The notes under the pieces were generated by a model. That model had not been told where the DNA came from and did not search any database. It saw only the letters and a program-made list of their open reading frames with translations. Of a DNA stretch of 64,000 nucleotides, positions 1 to 13,259 are shown piece by piece. How positions within the stretch are numbered: position 1 is the first letter of the stretch; the number at the start of each line of letters is the position of its first letter. The stretch is taken from positions 868,001-932,000 of the forward strand of contig NC_007651.1 of NCBI RefSeq assembly GCF_000012365.1, read 5' to 3'. This DNA is from Burkholderia thailandensis E264. Its GTDB lineage: Bacteria > Pseudomonadota > Gammaproteobacteria > Burkholderiales > Burkholderiaceae. The translations under genes and the position numbers were made by a program.

Positions 1-447
1 GACGCCGGCAAGATCCGCTACTGGGGCGTCAGCAACTTCGACGTCGACGACATGGAGGCACTCGTCGCCGAAGCGGGCGGCGCGGTGTGCGCGACGAACC
101 AGATCCTCTACAACCTCGCACGCCGCGGCCCGGAGTTCGATCTGCTGCCGTGGCTCGCGCGGCGCGGGATGCCGGCGATGGCGTACAGCCCGATCGATCA
201 CATGCGGTTGCCCAGGCGCACGGCGATCGACGAGATCGCGCGCGAGCGCGGCGTGTCGCCGGCGCGCGTCGCGCTCGCATGGGTGCTCGGGCAGCCGAAC
301 GTGCTGGCGATTCCGAAGGCGGGCAGCGTCGAACACGTGCGCGACAACCGCGCGGCGCTCGATTTCGTGCTGGGCGAGGACGAGCTCGCGCGGCTCGATG
401 TGCGGTTCAAGCCGCCGCGTGGCAAGCGGCCGCTCGAAATGCTGTAG
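1..447 (+). CDS. Aldo/keto reductase, C-terminal part (cut by window edge)
   Basis: This is the last 148 residues of an NAD(P)H-dependent aldo/keto reductase; the start lies before the window. The frame is open from base 1. It shows the strand motif YWGVSNFD, an NQILYNL segment (the family's 'Q..YN' region), AYSPIDH, and the C-terminal cofactor-binding block IPKAGSVEHVRDN, in which family members bind the adenosine phosphate. The catalytic Asp/Tyr/Lys/His tetrad would be upstream and cannot be checked. Similarity is to general bacterial aldo/keto reductases of the YeaE/2,5-diketogluconate reductase kind, so the substrate cannot be assigned. The gene ends about 240 bp before a bidirectional terminator shared with the convergent fusA gene. 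Confidence 0.85.
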   Translation, partial: DAGKIRYWGVSNFDVDDMEALVAEAGGAVCATNQILYNLARRGPEFDLLPWLARRGMPAMAYSPIDHMRLPRRTAIDEIARERGVSPARVALAWVLGQPNVLAIPKAGSVEHVRDNRAALDFVLGEDELARLDVRFKPPRGKRPLEML

Positions 448-685
448 CGCCGTGCGCGCCGCGGCAAGGCGGCCGGCTCGGGCAGCGGCTTGCTCGCGCA
501 GCGTGCGGGCGGTGCGTCGCGGACGCCACGGCGCGCGCGGCCGATGCCGCGAAACGCGCCGAAACGCTTGCGCGGCGCACGCGGTTCGCGCGGGCCAAGC
601 ATGACGGCGTTGCCGATCGTCACGAGGCGGCGGCGGTGAACGCCCGATCGCGGCCTCGCCGATGTCGGGGCGACGCGCGCGCAGC

Positions 686-720
686 AAAAAAGCCCGTCCG
701 TTTCCGGACGGGCTTTCTTT
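686..720. terminator. Bidirectional intrinsic terminator
   Basis: A perfect 10-bp stem (AGCCCGTCCG / CGGACGGGCT, loop TTTC) is flanked by an A-run on the left and a T-rich tail on the right. It can therefore end transcripts from both sides: the reductase on + and the EF-G gene on -, whose stop codon is 80 bp away. Confidence 0.85.
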
Positions 721-799
721 CATCGATCGCGCGGCGCGGCAGCGCCGGGCGTCGTCGCGGGACGCTCGCTCAGTAACGGAACTCGGCGAGCATCGCGCG

Positions 800-2914
<2,115 letters not shown>

Positions 2915-3108
2915 GTGAACCTCCTGGTGGCTCTGGACGAAAACGGCTCGGCCGGTGCGGCCGGCGCCGTCGCTCTTGCGAGACTTAAAGCATAGCGCTT
3001 GCTCGTGGCTTTTGCAGATGCGGGCGATGCGTCGGCGATCAAGTCCCGCGGCGTGGCGGGCGTGTTCCGTCCGTTGGGCCGCGCCGGCCGTGCACGAAAA
3101 CGGCGCGT

Positions 3109-3133
3109 AAAAAAGCCGGCGCGCGGCCGGCTT
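3109..3133 (-). terminator. Intrinsic terminator of the DUF192 gene
   Basis: An 8-bp stem (AAGCCGGC / GCCGGCTT) with a CGCGC loop is followed, reading the minus strand, by a T-run. It lies about 45 bp past the stop of the DUF192 gene. Confidence 0.8.
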
Positions 3134-3177
3134 GTCGGGCGGGGCGGGCGGCGCGCATCGACCAAGCGCGCCGGGCG

Positions 3178-3693
3178 TCATTGCGGCTTCGGCAGCCCGT
3201 CGATCTTCATGCCGGGCTTGATGCCCTTCGCGGTGAACCAGCCCTTGTTCATCTCGAGCGCGTAGACGCCGTTGTTGCGCGGGCAGTGATTGTCGGTCGT
3301 CTCGGCCTTCATCTCGTCGACGTCGGTGATCGTGCCGTCCGCGCGGATGAACGCGATCGACAGCGGAATCAGCGTGTTCTTCATCCAGAAGCAATGCACG
3401 GCGTTCTCGTTGAACACGAACAGCATGCCTTCGTTCGGCGCGAGCTGCGAGCGGTACATGAGGCCCTGCTCGCGATCGGCGTCGTTCGCCGCGACGGCCG
3501 CGTCGATCACGTACATGCCGGCGCGCAGCTTCACGCGCGGGAATTCGTCCGGCTGCTTCGCGCCGGGCGGCAACTGCGCGGTTTGCGCGGACGCGGCGTG
3601 CATGCCGCCCGCGGCGAGCGCGAGCGCGACCGCGACCGGAAAGACGGTGGCTCGCACGAGTCGGGCGAGCGAAGAGCGCGGGGAAAATCGCAC
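3178..3693 (-). CDS. DUF192 family exported protein
   Basis: A 171-residue exported protein of the DUF192 (COG1430) family, whose biochemical role is not established. After a hydrophobic signal peptide ending near GGMHAASAQ, the mature part shows the family signatures: [15 protein letters not shown] text (here [14 protein letters not shown]), [23 protein letters not shown] and a C-terminal ALEMNKGWF segment. The start is GTG at 3693, chosen because AGGAG sits eight bases upstream and because the signal peptide begins there; the longer open frame to 3849 has no ribosome site and codes for non-conserved sequence. It has its own terminator. The upstream neighbour is a small exported peptide gene that is separated by another terminator. 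Confidence 0.85.
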   Translation of the reverse strand: MRFSPRSSLARLVRATVFPVAVALALAAGGMHAASAQTAQLPPGAKQPDEFPRVKLRAGMYVIDAAVAANDADREQGLMYRSQLAPNEGMLFVFNENAVHCFWMKNTLIPLSIAFIRADGTITDVDEMKAETTDNHCPRNNGVYALEMNKGWFTAKGIKPGMKIDGLPKPQ

Positions 3694-3789
3694 GGCTAGG
3701 GCTCCTATCGGGAATTCGAGACCCGCATGGTACGCGAAGCGCGGCGTTGCGCGCAGATGGGACGCGGCGTCACGCGGGCGAGCGGAAAC

Positions 3790-3828
3790 AAAAACAAAAA
3801 GGCAGATCGCCTCGCGGTGATCTGCCTT
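3790..3828 (-). terminator. Intrinsic terminator of the small Lys/Ala-rich gene
   Basis: A 10-bp stem (AAGGCAGATC / GATCTGCCTT) with a 10-base loop is followed on the minus strand by a long T-rich tail, about 60 bp past the stop of the small gene at 3889. Confidence 0.85.
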
Positions 3829-3888
3829 GCAACGCCGTAAGAACGGCAACAGCTTGTTCTTGACTGCGTCTTACAGAATGCTTTCTGC

Positions 3889-4104
3889 TTAGTTCGATGC
3901 CGGTTCAGCGGCGCTGGCGGCTTCGGCCTTCGCTGCCTTCTTGTGCGCCTTCTTGTGAGCGTGCTTCTTGTGGGCCTTCTTAGCCGGTGCCGAAGCAGCT
4001 TCAGCCTTCTCAGCCGGAGCCGAAGCGGCGGCCGGAGCCGAAGCTTGCGCGAAAGCAGCCGTTGCGAAGAGACCAGCGACCAGAGCGGCGATCAGTTTGT
4101 TCAT
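3889..4104 (-). CDS. Small exported Lys/Ala/His-rich protein (Asr-like composition)
   Basis: A 71-residue protein with a clear signal peptide (MNKLIAALVAGLFATAAFAQ, cleavage expected after AFA). The remainder is low-complexity Ala, Lys, Ser, Pro and His, with the repeated motif KKAHKK near residues 42-60 and an acidic, Ala-rich tail. GAGG lies eight bases before the ATG and a strong terminator follows, so it is a complete, singly transcribed gene. The layout of signal peptide plus basic Ala/Lys/His repeats resembles the enterobacterial acid-shock protein Asr, but this is similarity of composition only and I cannot claim homology. The likely location is the periplasm or outside the cell; the function is unknown. 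Confidence 0.75.
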   Translation of the reverse strand: MNKLIAALVAGLFATAAFAQASAPAAASAPAEKAEAASAPAKKAHKKHAHKKAHKKAAKAEAASAAEPASN

Positions 4105-4364
4105 GTTGTGTTCCTCAGCTTTAGTTAATTAACCAAATGACCCGGCATAGGAGTCATGTCGTCTAACGTGCCATCCACCTTTCGGTTGACAGACGCATCG
4201 AGAAAAATCTCTTCGCGCTGCGGGCGGCCGGTTCGCGGGGTGTCGCTCAAGCGACGGGACCGCGGCTCGGTCGCCAATGCCGGATAGCTGGGAGTGGCAT
4301 CTGCGTGGTTTAACGCGTCGGGTTCGCGGTCGGTTGACGCACGGCGAAACGTTCCGCCGAATTG

Positions 4365-4943
4365 TCATCCGTGCCGCACTGCGCGCTCCCATGGCGCGCG
4401 CGGCGGCAGCTCGCGGGTCTCGCCGGGCGCGAGGCCGAGCGCGAACACGTCGAGCGCGCCGATGCCGACGCGAATGAGGCGCAGCGTCGGAAAGCCGATG
4501 GCCGCGGTCATTCGCCGCACCTGACGGTTCTTGCCTTCGGCGATCTCCAGCTCGATCCAGGTGGTCGGGATCGCCGCGCGATAGCGGATCGGCGGGGTGC
4601 GCGGCCAGAGCGTGTCGGGCGGCGTGACGAAGCGCGCGCGGCACGGGCGGCTCACGTAGTCGCCGAGATCGACGCCGCGCTCGAGCGCGGCGAGCGCGGC
4701 CGCGTCGGGCGCGCCCTCGACCTGTGCCCAGTAGCGCTTGACGAGCTTGTGGCGCGGCTCGGCGATCTTCGCCTGCAGCGCGCCGTCGTCGGTGAGCAGA
4801 AGCAGCCCCTCGCTGTCGGCATCGAGACGGCCCGCCGGATAGACGCCGGGCGTCTTCACCCAGTCGCCGAGCGACGCGCGGGCTTCGTGCGGGGAGAACT
4901 GGCAGATCGTGCCGAACGGTTTGTTGAGGGCGATGAGGCGCAT
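4365..4943 (-). CDS. rluE: 23S rRNA pseudouridine synthase, RluE type
   Basis: A 192-residue pseudouridine synthase of the RsuA/RluB/E/F family. RluE modifies U2457 of 23S rRNA in E. coli. The sequence has the family start LIALNKPFGTICQFS, the catalytic-Asp motif AGRLDADSEGLLLLT (Asp within GRLD, near residue 40) and the later KNRQVRRMTAAIGFPTLRLIR block. There is no N-terminal S4 domain, which distinguishes RluE from RsuA, RluB and RluF and supports the assignment. It is transcribed away from icd, with a 264-bp shared upstream region that contains a long palindrome. Between its stop and the small gene at 4104 lie 260 bp in which I see no gene. Confidence 0.85.
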   Translation of the reverse strand: MRLIALNKPFGTICQFSPHEARASLGDWVKTPGVYPAGRLDADSEGLLLLTDDGALQAKIAEPRHKLVKRYWAQVEGAPDAAALAALERGVDLGDYVSRPCRARFVTPPDTLWPRTPPIRYRAAIPTTWIELEIAEGKNRQVRRMTAAIGFPTLRLIRVGIGALDVFALGLAPGETRELPPRAPWERAVRHG

Positions 4944-5029
4944 GGGGCAAGGCTCGCGAGGAAACGGGCGGCGCGACGCGGGCCGCGTTCTATGGCAAAT
5001 GGCGGAATCTTAATGCATAATACGGAACG

Positions 5030-5058
5030 GCAAGTCTTTTGTCTTATATAAGACTTGC
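5030..5058. promoter_or_regulatory. Nested palindrome upstream of icd, probable operator
   Basis: The perfect 14-bp palindrome GTCTTATATAAGAC (5041-5054) sits inside a larger 9-bp inverted repeat, GCAAGTCTT (5030-5038) and AAGACTTGC (5050-5058). It lies about 150 bp before the icd start and just downstream of a possible -10 (CATAATAC). This AT-rich symmetric form is what a dimeric repressor such as a GntR-family protein would bind. The regulator is not identified. Confidence 0.6.
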
Positions 5059-5207
5059 GCGGGTCCCGCGTGCCTGATTCGCGCCGCCTCGCGCCGCGAG
5101 AGCGCTAGAATAGCGGCTCGCCGTCGCGGACGCAGGGCCGGCGCCGCGCTTGCCCGACCGCGCACAACCAGATACCCACCAGCCCAGCCATATCACTGGA
5201 GTCGATC

Positions 5208-6467
<1,260 letters not shown>

Positions 6468-6494
6468 GCGCGTCGGCGTAGCCGATGTCGAGCG

Positions 6495-6535
6495 ACACCC
6501 CGGCGGGCCGCGTGCCCGCCGGGGTGTTTCGTTTT
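6495..6535 (+). terminator. Intrinsic terminator of icd
   Basis: A perfect 14-bp stem with a five-base loop, 6495-6508 pairing with 6514-6527, is followed by TTCGTTTT. It lies 28 bp after the icd stop. Confidence 0.9.
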
Positions 6536-6628
6536 GGTGCGGCGCGCGCATCGTTTGCAAGTAGTGCGCAGCGTGTGCCGGCTGGTGTATCGTCGAAACC
6601 TCCGTTTCGGCGACACAGGAATCGATCG

Positions 6629-8224
6629 ATGTTGCGCAGACATTTTCTTTCGAGCGCGCTGGCGGCCGCCGCCGCGTCGCTCTTCGCGCGCGGCGCGCTC
6701 GCCGCGGGCCATGCGATGGACGGCATGCAAGGGATGGACGGGATGGACGACATGCCCGACATGTCGCCCGCGCCTGCGCGCGCACGGCACGCGAAGCCGA
6801 CGGCGCCCGCGCTCGCGGCCGCCGACGCGTTGCCCGCGGGCGCGCCGCTCGCCGCGCTGCGCGTGCTCGCGAACGAAAGCCGCGAGCCGGGCATGTTCCG
6901 TGCGACGCTCGTCGCGCAGCCCGTCCGGCGCGCGCTTCTGCCGGGCGCCGCGCCGACGGTGTTCTGGCAGTTCGGCGCGGGCGCGCAAGGGCCCGCAGTC
7001 GGCCCGCTCATCGACGTGCGCGAAGGCGATACGGTCGAGATTCGCTTCGTCAACCGGCTGCCGCAACCGTCGACGATCCACTGGCATGGGCTGCCCGTGC
7101 CGCCCGACCAGGACGGCAATCCGTCCGATCTCGTCGCGCCGGGCGCGACGCGCGTCTATCGCTTCACGCTGCCGAAAGGAAGCGCGGGCACGTACTGGTA
7201 TCACCCGCATCCGCACATGGCGACGGCCGAGCAGGTGTTTCGCGGACTCGCGGGGCCGTTCGTCGTGCGCGCGGCCGACGATCCGCTCGCCGGCTGGCCC
7301 GAGCGGCATCTGTTCGTGTCCGATCTGAAGCTTGCACGCGACGGCACGATTGCGCCGAACGACATGATGGACTGGATGAACGGCCGCCAAGGTCAGTTCG
7401 TGCTCGTCAACGGTGCGCGGCGGCCGCGCATCGCGCTCACCGGCGACGAACGCTGGCGCGTGTGGAACGCGTGCAGCGCGCGCTATTTGCGCATCGCGTT
7501 TGACGACGGAAGAGCATTTGCGCACATCGGCACCGACGGCGGCTTGTTCGAGGCGCCGCGTGACGTGACGTCGCTGCTGCTCGCGCCGGGCGAGCGCGCC
7601 GAGATCGTCGCACGCGCGGGCGACCGCGCGTCGCGCGCGGTGCTGACGGCGCTCGAGTACGACCGCGGCAAGATGGCGATGTCGGACGCCGCGCACGGCA
7701 GCCTGCCGCCCGATCCCGCGATGCCGCTTGCCGACGTCGCATTCGAGTCCGCCGCGCCGCGCGCGCTGCCTGACCGGCTGCGCGCGGTGCCCGCGCTCGG
7801 CGAGCCGGTCGCGCACAAGGAAGTCGCATTCGGCGAGCAGATGGACAGGAACGCGATGATGCGCGCGGACGCGCGGGGCCGACCGGCCGGCATGCGATTC
7901 ATGGTGAACGGCGCGACGTTCGAGCCGCATCGCGCGACATTGACGAGCCGGCGCGGCGACGTCGAATCGTGGACGATTCGCAACGAAACCGACATGGACC
8001 ATCCGTTCCATCTGCACGGCACGCAATTCCAGGTCGTCGAGCGCGAGATCGGCGGCAAGACGACGCCGGAGCCCTATCGCGCGTGGCGGGACACGGTGAA
8101 CGTTCGGAAGGGCGAGCGCGTGCGGATTCTCACGACGCAGACCGAGCGCGGCGAGCGAATGTTTCACTGCCACATCCTCGAGCACGAGGATCTCGGGATG
8201 ATGGGAACGCTGAAAGTCGTTTGA
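6629..8224 (+). CDS. Multicopper oxidase (CopA/CueO/CumA-like), exported
   Basis: A 531-residue periplasmic multicopper oxidase; such enzymes oxidise Cu(I), Mn(II) or phenolic compounds and reduce O2 to water. The ATG at 6629 begins MLRRHFLSSALAA, a twin-arginine-like signal peptide, so it is probably exported folded by Tat; the longer open frame upstream is not conserved. All four copper-binding motifs are present: HWHG (about 151), YWYHPHPH (about 190), HPFHLHG (about 456) and HCHILEHEDLGMM (about 512), giving the type 1 and trinuclear sites. Right after the signal there is a Met/Asp-rich stretch (MDGMQGMDGMDDMPDM), typical of copper-handling members. This favours a role in copper tolerance, though the substrate is not proven. 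Confidence 0.9.
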   Translation: MLRRHFLSSALAAAAASLFARGALAAGHAMDGMQGMDGMDDMPDMSPAPARARHAKPTAPALAAADALPAGAPLAALRVLANESREPGMFRATLVAQPVRRALLPGAAPTVFWQFGAGAQGPAVGPLIDVREGDTVEIRFVNRLPQPSTIHWHGLPVPPDQDGNPSDLVAPGATRVYRFTLPKGSAGTYWYHPHPHMATAEQVFRGLAGPFVVRAADDPLAGWPERHLFVSDLKLARDGTIAPNDMMDWMNGRQGQFVLVNGARRPRIALTGDERWRVWNACSARYLRIAFDDGRAFAHIGTDGGLFEAPRDVTSLLLAPGERAEIVARAGDRASRAVLTALEYDRGKMAMSDAAHGSLPPDPAMPLADVAFESAAPRALPDRLRAVPALGEPVAHKEVAFGEQMDRNAMMRADARGRPAGMRFMVNGATFEPHRATLTSRRGDVESWTIRNETDMDHPFHLHGTQFQVVEREIGGKTTPEPYRAWRDTVNVRKGERVRILTTQTERGERMFHCHILEHEDLGMMGTLKVV

Positions 8225-8284
8225 AATGGGCGGCGGCCGAGTTCCGTGGTGGAGCGCATGGTTGTTCGCCGCGGCACTCGGGCG

Positions 8285-8315
8285 AAAAAAAACCCGGCTG
8301 GAAGCCGGGTTTTCT
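8285..8315. terminator. Bidirectional terminator between oxidase and csp genes
   Basis: A 9-bp stem (AACCCGGCT / AGCCGGGTT) with a GGA(A) loop has an A-run on the left and a T-run on the right. It sits between the convergent stops of the multicopper oxidase and the cold-shock gene. Confidence 0.85.
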
Positions 8316-8335
8316 ATTTCTGATCCAGACGGCCC

Positions 8336-8539
8336 TCAAGCAGCTTGGATGTTCGACGCTTGCTTACCCTTCGGGCCTTGCACCACCTCGAAGCTGACCT
8401 TTTGGCCTTCCTTCAGGGTCTTGAAGCCCTGCATGTTGATCGCCGAGAAATGTGCAAACAGATCTTCGCCGCCTTCGTCGGGCGTGATGAAACCGAAGCC
8501 CTTCGCGTCATTGAACCATTTGACAATACCAGTTGCCAT
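8336..8539 (-). CDS. Cold-shock domain protein, CspA family
   Basis: A 67-residue single cold-shock domain protein, an OB-fold that binds single-stranded RNA or DNA and acts as an RNA chaperone in the cytoplasm. RNP1 is KGFGFI (about 13-18) and RNP2 is DLFAHF (about 26-31). The ATG at 8539 gives the canonical start [15 protein letters not shown]; the 14 extra codons upstream in the open frame are non-conserved and fall in the leader. A good promoter at 8714-8686 implies a 5' untranslated leader of about 140 nt, which matches the long leaders of cspA-type genes. Whether this copy is cold-induced or constitutive cannot be told from sequence. Confidence 0.92.
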   Translation of the reverse strand: MATGIVKWFNDAKGFGFITPDEGGEDLFAHFSAINMQGFKTLKEGQKVSFEVVQGPKGKQASNIQAA

Positions 8540-8685
8540 ACCTACTTCCCCTGTCACACAGTCGCTACTTACAACGAGCACGCTCGAAAAGCTAAACGAC
8601 CGGCATACGCAGCCGTTCCCCCCTCACAAGCTCACCTCGGCCTCTTTCAGATTGTCAAAGACAAATTGAAAAAAGTGCCAGCTTG

Positions 8686-8714
8686 ATTGTTGGCGCTCTT
8701 TAATTGAGTGTCAA
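8686..8714 (-). promoter_or_regulatory. Putative sigma-70 promoter of the csp gene
   Basis: On the minus strand TTGACA (8714-8709) is followed after 17 bp by AACAAT (8691-8686). Transcription from here would give the csp gene a leader of roughly 140 nt. Confidence 0.55.
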
Positions 8715-8923
8715 GAAAATTTTTAGACGTATACGGGGACGTTGTAAAGAACCCATTTTCAGGGTTTATCCCGCTTTGCTTCGCAGCATCGGAGCGAGCG
8801 AGGGGACTTGAAAAGTCGCATAATCGTCGCACATACCAGGCTCGAGTGACGCGCGTTCGAGGTTCTACGCGTTGTGGGATACTCGATCCATGCACAATGC
8901 GCGGGCGGCATGCCGCATGCTTG

Positions 8924-8969
8924 CACATCGAACCGGAGCCGGCCCCGCAGCCGGCTCCGGTTCGATGTG
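8924..8969 (+). repeat. Perfect 20-bp inverted repeat upstream of clpS
   Basis: Bases 8924-8943 are the exact reverse complement of 8950-8969, with the six-base loop CCCGCA. Just before it is a 12-bp palindrome, GCGGCATGCCGC (8905-8916). No T-run follows, so it is not a standard terminator. It lies in the 530-bp divergent gap between csp and clpS (8540-9069), which otherwise contains the csp promoter and leader and no gene I can recognise. Confidence 0.8.
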
Positions 8970-9069
8970 AGAGGGACGCTGCCGCGCGTGGGGAGCCGGG
9001 GAGGGCGCCGGCTGGTCAGTCGGTTAACGACAGGATTGCGGGCCTGTCCGAGTTGTTTAGAATGGGTGT

Positions 9070-9380
9070 ATGGCGATTATCCCGGACAAGCAGGACAGCA
9101 CCGTCCTGGAACGCAAGGAACAGAAGCTCAAGCCGCCTTCGATGTACAAGGTGGTGCTCCTGAACGACGACTTCACGCCAATGGAATTCGTCGTGATGAT
9201 CGTGCAGGAGTATTTCAAGAAGGATCGCGAAACGGCCACACAGATTATGCTGAAGGTGCATCGCGAAGGGCGGGGGGTTTGTGGGGTCTATACGCGAGAC
9301 ATCGCGTCGACCAAAGTCGAGCAAGTCGTTACCCATGCGCGGCAGGCCGGGCATCCGCTGCAGTGCGTGATGGAGGAAGC

Positions 9381-9384
<4 letters not shown>
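9070..9384 (+). CDS. clpS: ATP-dependent Clp protease adaptor ClpS
   Basis: A 104-residue adaptor that delivers N-degron substrates to ClpAP and blocks other substrates. The unstructured N-terminus is followed by the conserved core: [17 protein letters not shown] (about 26-42, with the NDD residues that hold the substrate alpha-amino group), VMIVQEYF, and [22 protein letters not shown] (about 60-81; the His of KVHREG lies at the binding pocket). The gene overlaps clpA by four bases (ATGA at 9381-9384), so the two are translationally coupled, the usual clpS-clpA order. Confidence 0.96.
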
Positions 9385-11681
<2,297 letters not shown>

Positions 11682-11706
11682 CCGCAGGTCCAAAATGTTT
11701 CGCATG

Positions 11707-11742
11707 AACGGCGCGGGAGGTCTTCCGCGCCGTTTCGTTTTA
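11707..11742 (+). terminator. Intrinsic terminator of clpSA
   Basis: A perfect 10-bp stem (AACGGCGCGG / CCGCGCCGTT) with an eight-base loop is followed by TTCGTTTTATT, 26 bp past the clpA stop. Confidence 0.88.
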
Positions 11743-11780
11743 TTCGCGGCAGATACACGGTATTGAAGCAGGAGTCTGGT

Positions 11781-13160
11781 GTGACACAAGAACAAAGAAC
11801 GTTCGACTCGATCGTCGAGCGCGAAAAGGGGCTGCGGCGCGGGCTCTCGTCGGGGCAGATGGCGATGATCGCGATTGGAGGCGCGATTGGGACGGGGCTC
11901 TTTCTGGGCAGCGGTTTCGCGATCGGGCTCGCGGGGCCGGGCGTGCTGGTGTCGTATGCGATCGGCGCGCTGATCGCGCTGCTGCTGATGGGCGCGCTGG
12001 CGGAGATGACGGTCGCGCATCCGACGTCCGGCTCGTTCGGCGCGTATGCCGAGCATTACGTCGGCCCGCTCGCGGGTTTTCTCGTGCGCTACGCGTACTG
12101 GTCGGCCGTCGTGTTCGCGGTCGGCACCGAGGTGAGCGCGATCGCCGTCTTCATGAAGTACTGGTATCCGGGCGTGCCGGGCTGGTATTGGGTCGTCGGC
12201 TTTTCGGCCGCGCTGATTGCGGTGAACATGACGAGCGTCACGCTCTACGGCGTCGTCGAGTATGTGTTCTCGATGCTGAAGATCGCCGCGATCGTCGTGT
12301 TCATCGCGCTTGGCGCGTACTTCGTCGCGACGGCGCCCGCGTCGTCCGGCATCGGCTTCGCGAACTATTCGGCGCACGGCGGCTTTCTCCCGAAAGGCTT
12401 CTCGGGCGTGTGGGTCGCGGTGATCGTCGCCATCTTCAGCTATATGAGCATCGAAACGGTCGCGATCGCGGCGGGCGAAGCGCGCGATCCGCAGCGTGCG
12501 GTATCGCGCGCGTTTCGATCGACCGTGTTCCGCCTCGTGCTGTTTTATCTGCTCACGCTCGCGCTGATGCTCGCGATCGTGCCGTGGACGCAGGCCGGCA
12601 CCGACGAGAGCCCGTTCGTCAAGGTGATGGCCGCGACGCACGTGCCGTATGCGGCGGGCGTCATCAACTTCGTCGTGCTCGTTGCCGCGCTGTCCGCGAT
12701 GAACAGCCAGTTGTACGTGACGACGCGGATGATGTTCAGCCTGTCGCGCGCGCGGCTCGCGCCCGCGATGTTCGGGCGCGTCGGGGCGAACGGCGTGCCG
12801 CTGGCGGCGCTCGTCGTGTCGTCGAGCGGCGTCGCGGTCGCGGCCGTGCTGGTCGCGCTGTATCCGGAGGCCGCGTTCACGCTGTTGATGGCGATCGCGA
12901 TGTTCGGCGCGCTGTTCACCTGGCTGATGATCTTCGTCACGCATCTGTGCTTCCGCGCGCGCTATCGCGGCCCCACCCCCGCGTTCCGGATGTGGCTGCA
13001 TCCGGCGGGCAGCCTGACGGGCGCGGCGCTCGTGGGCGCGGTGCTCGTGACGACCGCGTTTACGCGCGAGTTCAGAATGACGATGATGGTCGGCGTTGCG
13101 TTCGTCGTGCTGCTGACGCTCGCTTACCGGCTGCATTACCGCGCGCGGCACGCGCGTTAG
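11781..13160 (+). CDS. Amino-acid permease, APC superfamily (AAT/GABA-permease type)
   Basis: A 459-residue inner-membrane amino-acid:proton symporter with about 12 membrane segments. The first helix region has the AAT-family signature MIAIGGAIGTGLFLGSG (about 30-46), followed by SYAIGALIALLLMGALAEM and a conserved periplasmic GSFGAYAEHYVGPLAGF. I chose GTG at 11781, because GGAG lies seven bases upstream, over the TTG 18 bases earlier. The substrate cannot be decided; proline, GABA, phenylalanine or lysine permeases all share these motifs. It follows the clpA terminator and so is probably transcribed on its own. Confidence 0.88.
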   Translation: MTQEQRTFDSIVEREKGLRRGLSSGQMAMIAIGGAIGTGLFLGSGFAIGLAGPGVLVSYAIGALIALLLMGALAEMTVAHPTSGSFGAYAEHYVGPLAGFLVRYAYWSAVVFAVGTEVSAIAVFMKYWYPGVPGWYWVVGFSAALIAVNMTSVTLYGVVEYVFSMLKIAAIVVFIALGAYFVATAPASSGIGFANYSAHGGFLPKGFSGVWVAVIVAIFSYMSIETVAIAAGEARDPQRAVSRAFRSTVFRLVLFYLLTLALMLAIVPWTQAGTDESPFVKVMAATHVPYAAGVINFVVLVAALSAMNSQLYVTTRMMFSLSRARLAPAMFGRVGANGVPLAALVVSSSGVAVAAVLVALYPEAAFTLLMAIAMFGALFTWLMIFVTHLCFRARYRGPTPAFRMWLHPAGSLTGAALVGAVLVTTAFTREFRMTMMVGVAFVVLLTLAYRLHYRARHAR

Positions 13161-13259
13161 TTCGCGCGGCGTGAGGCGCGTGAATCGCATCGCGATCGTG
13201 ATGCGACGCGAGTTCGCGACGGCGCAGCGAGTAAGTCGACACATCTGGCGGGAGGCCGC

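Noticed and set aside
3694..3849. Longer N-terminus for the DUF192 protein
   Set aside because: The extra codons have no ribosome-binding site and code for non-conserved basic sequence before a clear signal peptide.
8874..9380. Open frame extending clpA upstream through clpS
   Set aside because: It overlaps clpS in another frame; the canonical ClpA start is the ATG at 9381 coupled to the clpS stop.
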